A stretch of DNA of 15,888 nt from DASRCB01 sp035653295 (GTDB lineage Bacteria; Acidobacteriota; Terriglobia; Bryobacterales; Bryobacteraceae), in assembly GCA_035653295.1 (NCBI GenBank), contig DASRCB010000120.1:1-15888 (forward strand), in the 5' to 3' direction. Made by a program: the position numbers and the translations under genes. This document shows positions 12,717-15,888 of the stretch, piece after piece. The notes below the pieces were generated by a model. It was not told where the DNA came from. It saw nothing but the letters and a program-made list of their open reading frames with translations, and made no database searches. How positions within the stretch are numbered: position 1 is the stretch's first letter; each line of letters starts with the position of its first letter.

Positions 12717-13520
12717 ATGGAGCAGGTGGCGCTGGTCACCGGCGGGGGCCGGGGGCTGGGGCGCGAGTTCGCCGTGGCGCTGGGGCGGGCCGGGATGCGT
12801 GTTGCGGTCGCTTCGCGAAGCGCGGAGCAATTAAACGCCACGCTCGAACTACTGCGCTCGAACGGCATCCCAAGCACGGCTGTTTGCACGGATGTTACCG
12901 ACGAGGACGCGGTCCGGAAGATGGTATCGCGCACCGAGGAAGAGCTCGGGCCTGTCGGCGTGCTGGTGAACGCGGCCGGCGTGGGGCCGCCGTTCGGTCC
13001 GACGTGGGAGACGGAATCCGCCGCGTGGTGGCGAAATATCGAAGTCAATCTCAAAGGGCCGATGCTCTGCTCGACGGCGGTGCTGCCGGGCATGATCGCG
13101 CGGCGCGGCGGGCACATCATCAATATCGCGAGCGGGGCCGGGGCGCGCGGCATTCCGTATATGTCGGCGTACGTGACCGGGAAAACGGCGCTTATTCGAT
13201 TCACCGAGGTGCTGGCCGCTGAAGTCCGCGAACATGGGCTGTCGGTGTTTGCAATTCAGCCGGGCACGGTGCGGACGGCGATGTCGGAAGAGTTGATGCA
13301 ATCGGACGCGGGCCGGCGCTGGCTGCCGTGGTTCGGGAAAGTGTTCGAGGAAGGGCGCGACGATCCGGCGGAAGCGGGGGAGAAGCTGGTGCTGTACCTG
13401 GCATCCGGAAAAGCGGACGCGCTGTCCGGACGGTTCTTCGCGGCGCCGGGAGCGCCGGACGACATCGATGCCGATAGGATTCTCAGGGATCATCTGAACG
13501 TGCTGCGGCTGCGCTCATAG
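12717..13520 (+). CDS. Short-chain dehydrogenase/reductase (classical SDR)
   Basis: A 267-aa NAD(P)-dependent oxidoreductase. The Rossmann nucleotide motif TGGGRGLG lies at 8-15, with Arg34 after the second strand hinting at NADPH preference. DVTD (59-62), NAAG (85-88), Asn111, Ser139 and the Tyr152-x3-Lys156 pair make the full Asn-Ser-Tyr-Lys catalytic set. QPGTVRTAM (181-189) is the usual PG motif after the catalytic strand. The substrate pocket region gives no specific clue. ATG 12717 is 9 bp after the phoU stop and lacks a strong ribosome-binding site, suggesting co-transcription and coupling with the phosphate operon. Whether it has a phosphate-related role is unknown. Confidence 0.9.
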   Translation: MEQVALVTGGGRGLGREFAVALGRAGMRVAVASRSAEQLNATLELLRSNGIPSTAVCTDVTDEDAVRKMVSRTEEELGPVGVLVNAAGVGPPFGPTWETESAAWWRNIEVNLKGPMLCSTAVLPGMIARRGGHIINIASGAGARGIPYMSAYVTGKTALIRFTEVLAAEVREHGLSVFAIQPGTVRTAMSEELMQSDAGRRWLPWFGKVFEEGRDDPAEAGEKLVLYLASGKADALSGRFFAAPGAPDDIDADRILRDHLNVLRLRS

Positions 13521-13523
13521 AAG

Positions 13524-14354
13524 ATGCAGGGCGAGATACAGGTCAGTGGCGCGGTGCTGAAGTACGAGAGATTTGGCGCCGGCTTGCCGCTGGTCGTGCT
13601 GCACGGAGGGCCGGGGGTCGGTTATCGATACATGCTGCCCGAGTTGCGGGAGGCGCTGAACGGCTGCGGGGAACTCATTTTTTACGATCAGCGGGCGAGC
13701 GGCCATTCGACGGGCGCAGAGAGGCCCGATTTGCTGACCATAGATGTTTTTGTGGAGGATCTCGCGCAGGTCTGCCCGGCGCGGGCGATGATCCTGGGGC
13801 ACTCATTCGGGGGCCTGCTGGCGATGCAGTTCGGGGTGCGGCATCCGAACCGCGTTTCGGCCATGATTCTGGTGGATGGAGATCCCGCGAGCAGGAGGTT
13901 ATGGCAGCAGCATACGGGGCGGATTGGCCCTGTTACGGCGGACAGGGCGGGCGATGCGGCGGCGTGGTGGCAGGCGGCGATGGCGCCGCGATTCGCTAAT
14001 CGCGCCAGCATGCCCGCAGATTTCGGACAGCGGCTCGCCGACGCGCGTCCGGAGAACCTGCTGGGCGTGGCAGCCGCGGTGCGGGCGAGCCTGGGTGACT
14101 GGGACCTGCACGGTGAACTGCATCGCATCGCGAGTCCCGTGCTGGTGGTTCGGGGCGACAAGAGCATTTATCCTGATGAGGCGTTCAGCATCCTTTGCGC
14201 GAACCTGCCGGATGCGGAACTGGTGACGCTGCCGAACGCGTCGCACTTCCCCTTCATCGAAGCGGCGGCGGAGTTTCGCGAGGCAGTGCGGGGCTTTATT
14301 CGACGCGTAAGGCGTCCAGCGGATCGATCGCCGCGGCCCGCCGCGCAGGGATGA
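13524..14354 (+). CDS. Alpha/beta-hydrolase, proline-iminopeptidase-like
   Basis: A 276-aa hydrolase. HGGPG (27-31) forms the oxyanion-hole loop typical of prolyl aminopeptidase and related peptidases. FYDQRASGHS (53-62) matches the YDQRGxGxS loop of that subfamily. The nucleophile elbow GHSFGG gives Ser94; GDKS contains candidate acid Asp212, and ASHFP contains His241, completing the triad. A cap region lies between (about 125-190). No signal peptide is seen, so it should be cytoplasmic. The fold ends near residue 262; the last 14 residues are read antisense to the end of the permease gene. ATG 13524 begins 3 bp after the dehydrogenase stop. Peptidase versus esterase activity cannot be separated by sequence alone. 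Confidence 0.87.
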   Translation: MQGEIQVSGAVLKYERFGAGLPLVVLHGGPGVGYRYMLPELREALNGCGELIFYDQRASGHSTGAERPDLLTIDVFVEDLAQVCPARAMILGHSFGGLLAMQFGVRHPNRVSAMILVDGDPASRRLWQQHTGRIGPVTADRAGDAAAWWQAAMAPRFANRASMPADFGQRLADARPENLLGVAAAVRASLGDWDLHGELHRIASPVLVVRGDKSIYPDEAFSILCANLPDAELVTLPNASHFPFIEAAAEFREAVRGFIRRVRRPADRSPRPAAQG

Positions 14355-15888
14355 AACCGGCCAGCAGCGCGCACGCGGCGAGCACGGCGATGGCGATAGC
14401 GAGAATCGCCGGGTCGTAGCTCTTGACGCCGTACAGCTGGCTGGCGATCATACGTGTGCCGGCAAGCGCCGCCGGTATGCCGATCGACAGTCCGACAGCG
14501 AGCTGTAGTGCGACGCCGCGCAGCACCAGGCGGACCACGTTGAGTCCTGTGGCGCCGAGCGCAACGCGAATACCGATTTCACTGGTGCGGCGGGCTACTG
14601 AATAAGCGGTGACGCCATAGAGGCCGACGCCGGCGAGGATCAGCGCGAGAACGCCGAAGAGCTCGGTGAGGCGGGCGATGAGCCGGTCCTGATTGAAGTT
14701 GCGGGCCACCTGCTCGGGCAGGCTCAGGAAATCGAGGACGGTGAGGTTTGGGTCCACGTCGGCGAGCGCGCGCCGAACCTCGCTTTCGAGATTCTCCGGA
14801 TGACCGGCGACGCGCAGCTCGATGTCGCCCGCGTAATGGGAGCCGATGAGGAATTGCTGCTCCGGGTCGCGGCTCATCTGCAGGAAGGGCAGGAAGAACG
14901 TGGGATATGCGGGTCCGCGGGGGTCCTGATATTTCGCGTCTTCGACCACGCCGACGATCTCGAAGTCGGCGGCGTGCTTCGGCCCGCCCATGCCGAACCT
15001 CTGGCCGATGGGATTCTCCCTGGTGAAGAACTTGTGCACGAATGCCTCGTTGACGACGGCGACCTGCGGCGACGTTGGCGTGTCCCCGGGGCCAATGGCG
15101 CGTCCGCGCAGCACGCGGGTGCCGATGGTCTCGAAATAGCCGGGGCTGATGCGATCGAAGGAGGCTCCGTCCTCGTCGCGCGCGGGGCGTCCGGGGAAGG
15201 ATACGTTGAGGGACCAGTTGTCGCCACGCATCGGGCTGTAGATGGACCAGGCCGCACTGATGACGCCCGGGATCCGCGGCAGCCGTTGGCCGAGGCGCTG
15301 ATACAAGGCGTAAAGCTGCTCGGGTTTGTATCCCGCCAGAGCCGGATTCATGCGCACGACATATCGGCCCTGCGGCTGGAAGCCGAAGCGTTGTTGCTCG
15401 AGGTTGCTGAGGGTGAGGGTGAGCAGTCCGGCGCCGATGAGAAGGACGGCGGAGAGCGCGACCTGAAGGACAACCAGTGAGCGGCGGGCGAGGGAGGAGC
15501 GGTCGCGCGTGGAGCGGCCGGCGCCGCGCAGAGCTTCGGCGGGATCGGCGTGCGAAGCGATCCATGCCGGGGCGGTACCGAAGACGAGGGCCGTTACAAG
15601 CGACAGCCCGAACGCGAACGCAAGCAGGGGCAGCGACGGCGAAGTACTGATGGGCACGAACTGCGAACCGCGGAAGGCAAGCAGGAGAATGGTGCGGGAC
15701 CCGGCGAACGCCACGAGCAGTCCGGCGAGACCGCCGGCAATCGAGAGCAGAACGCTTTCGGTAAGAATGTCGCGAACCAGGCGTGAACGCGGTGCGCCGA
15801 GGGCCACGCGAATGGCGATCTGGGTTCGCGCAGCCGCGGCGCGCGCCAGCAGCAGATTGGCGATATTGGCGCAGGCGATCAGCAGCAC
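14296..15888 (-). CDS. ADOP-family (MacB-like) ABC permease, C-terminal part
   Basis: The visible 530 residues run off the window edge, so the N-terminus is missing; full family members are roughly 800 aa or more. The visible part opens with ACANIANLLLARAAAARTQIAIRVALGA, the end of the first FtsX-type permease unit. Two further membrane segments follow (about 45-115), then a large periplasmic MacB-type core domain (about 140-395). The second FtsX unit has three membrane segments near 408-435, 455-480 and 493-515 and ends PARRAAAIDPLDALRVE. Two permease units in one chain without an ATPase domain define the acidobacterial duplicated orphan permeases. The substrate is unknown. The 3' end overlaps the converging hydrolase gene by 59 bp. 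Confidence 0.9.
   Translation of the reverse strand: MLLIACANIANLLLARAAAARTQIAIRVALGAPRSRLVRDILTESVLLSIAGGLAGLLVAFAGSRTILLLAFRGSQFVPISTSPSLPLLAFAFGLSLVTALVFGTAPAWIASHADPAEALRGAGRSTRDRSSLARRSLVVLQVALSAVLLIGAGLLTLTLSNLEQQRFGFQPQGRYVVRMNPALAGYKPEQLYALYQRLGQRLPRIPGVISAAWSIYSPMRGDNWSLNVSFPGRPARDEDGASFDRISPGYFETIGTRVLRGRAIGPGDTPTSPQVAVVNEAFVHKFFTRENPIGQRFGMGGPKHAADFEIVGVVEDAKYQDPRGPAYPTFFLPFLQMSRDPEQQFLIGSHYAGDIELRVAGHPENLESEVRRALADVDPNLTVLDFLSLPEQVARNFNQDRLIARLTELFGVLALILAGVGLYGVTAYSVARRTSEIGIRVALGATGLNVVRLVLRGVALQLAVGLSIGIPAALAGTRMIASQLYGVKSYDPAILAIAIAVLAACALLAGFIPARRAAAIDPLDALRVE

Noticed and set aside
14579..15565. Second minus-strand ORF overlapping the ADOP permease
   Set aside because: An Arg/Pro/His-rich alternate frame of the permease gene with no motif of its own.
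1..15888. CRISPR array, tRNA, rRNA, transposase or integrase genes
   Set aside because: No regularly spaced long repeats, no cloverleaf or rRNA segments, and no DDE or tyrosine recombinase motifs were seen.

Overview
The window looks like chromosomal DNA from a Bryobacter/Solibacter-type acidobacterium. It is GC-rich (about 72% in a hand-counted stretch of the kinase gene), tightly packed, uses TTG and GTG starts often, and ends in a macrolide-exporter-like permease with the duplicated-orphan-permease (ADOP) architecture typical of Acidobacteria. The lineage is inferred from protein style and not from a marker gene.

Layout. (1) 234-2820, plus strand: an envelope protein-folding cluster made of an exported parvulin-type prolyl isomerase, a small HExxH putative metallopeptidase, a TlpA/ResA-like thioredoxin lipoprotein and a stand-alone domain like the N-terminal domain of DsbD. 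(2) 2826-3449, minus strand: a TetR regulator converging on that cluster. (3) 3450-5076: a looser, lower-GC interval with a 660-bp stretch that has no convincing gene but possible gene relics, a HicA-HicB toxin-antitoxin pair, and a 216-bp gap bounded by a 10-bp inverted repeat. (4) 5077-12707, plus strand: a phosphate-starvation locus with PhoR-type kinase, a DcaP-like outer-membrane porin, PstS, PstC, PstA, PstB and PhoU. (5) 12717-14354, plus strand: a short-chain dehydrogenase and an alpha/beta hydrolase following PhoU with gaps of 9 and 3 bp. (6) 14296-15888, minus strand: the C-terminal 530 residues of the ADOP permease, whose N-terminus lies outside the window.

How it works together. 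The porin would admit a substrate, presumably phosphate or a phosphorylated compound, through the outer membrane. PstS would capture phosphate, PstCAB would import it, and PhoU would relay transporter status to PhoR. No PhoB-type response regulator gene lies in the window, but 11-bp-spaced direct repeats resembling PhoB boxes precede the porin gene (four repeats, followed 10 bp later by a possible -10 element) and pstS (two repeats). The cluster therefore appears to be a Pho regulon controlled by a PhoB encoded elsewhere, with the porin as a built-in outer-membrane component.

The observations most worth following are the Pho-box arrays, the porin inside the pst locus, the missing PhoB, a strong stem-loop early in hicB, a possible MITE-like element between hicB and phoR, and the out-of-phase overlap between the thioredoxin and DsbD-like genes. 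I did not see a clearly new defence or mobile system.
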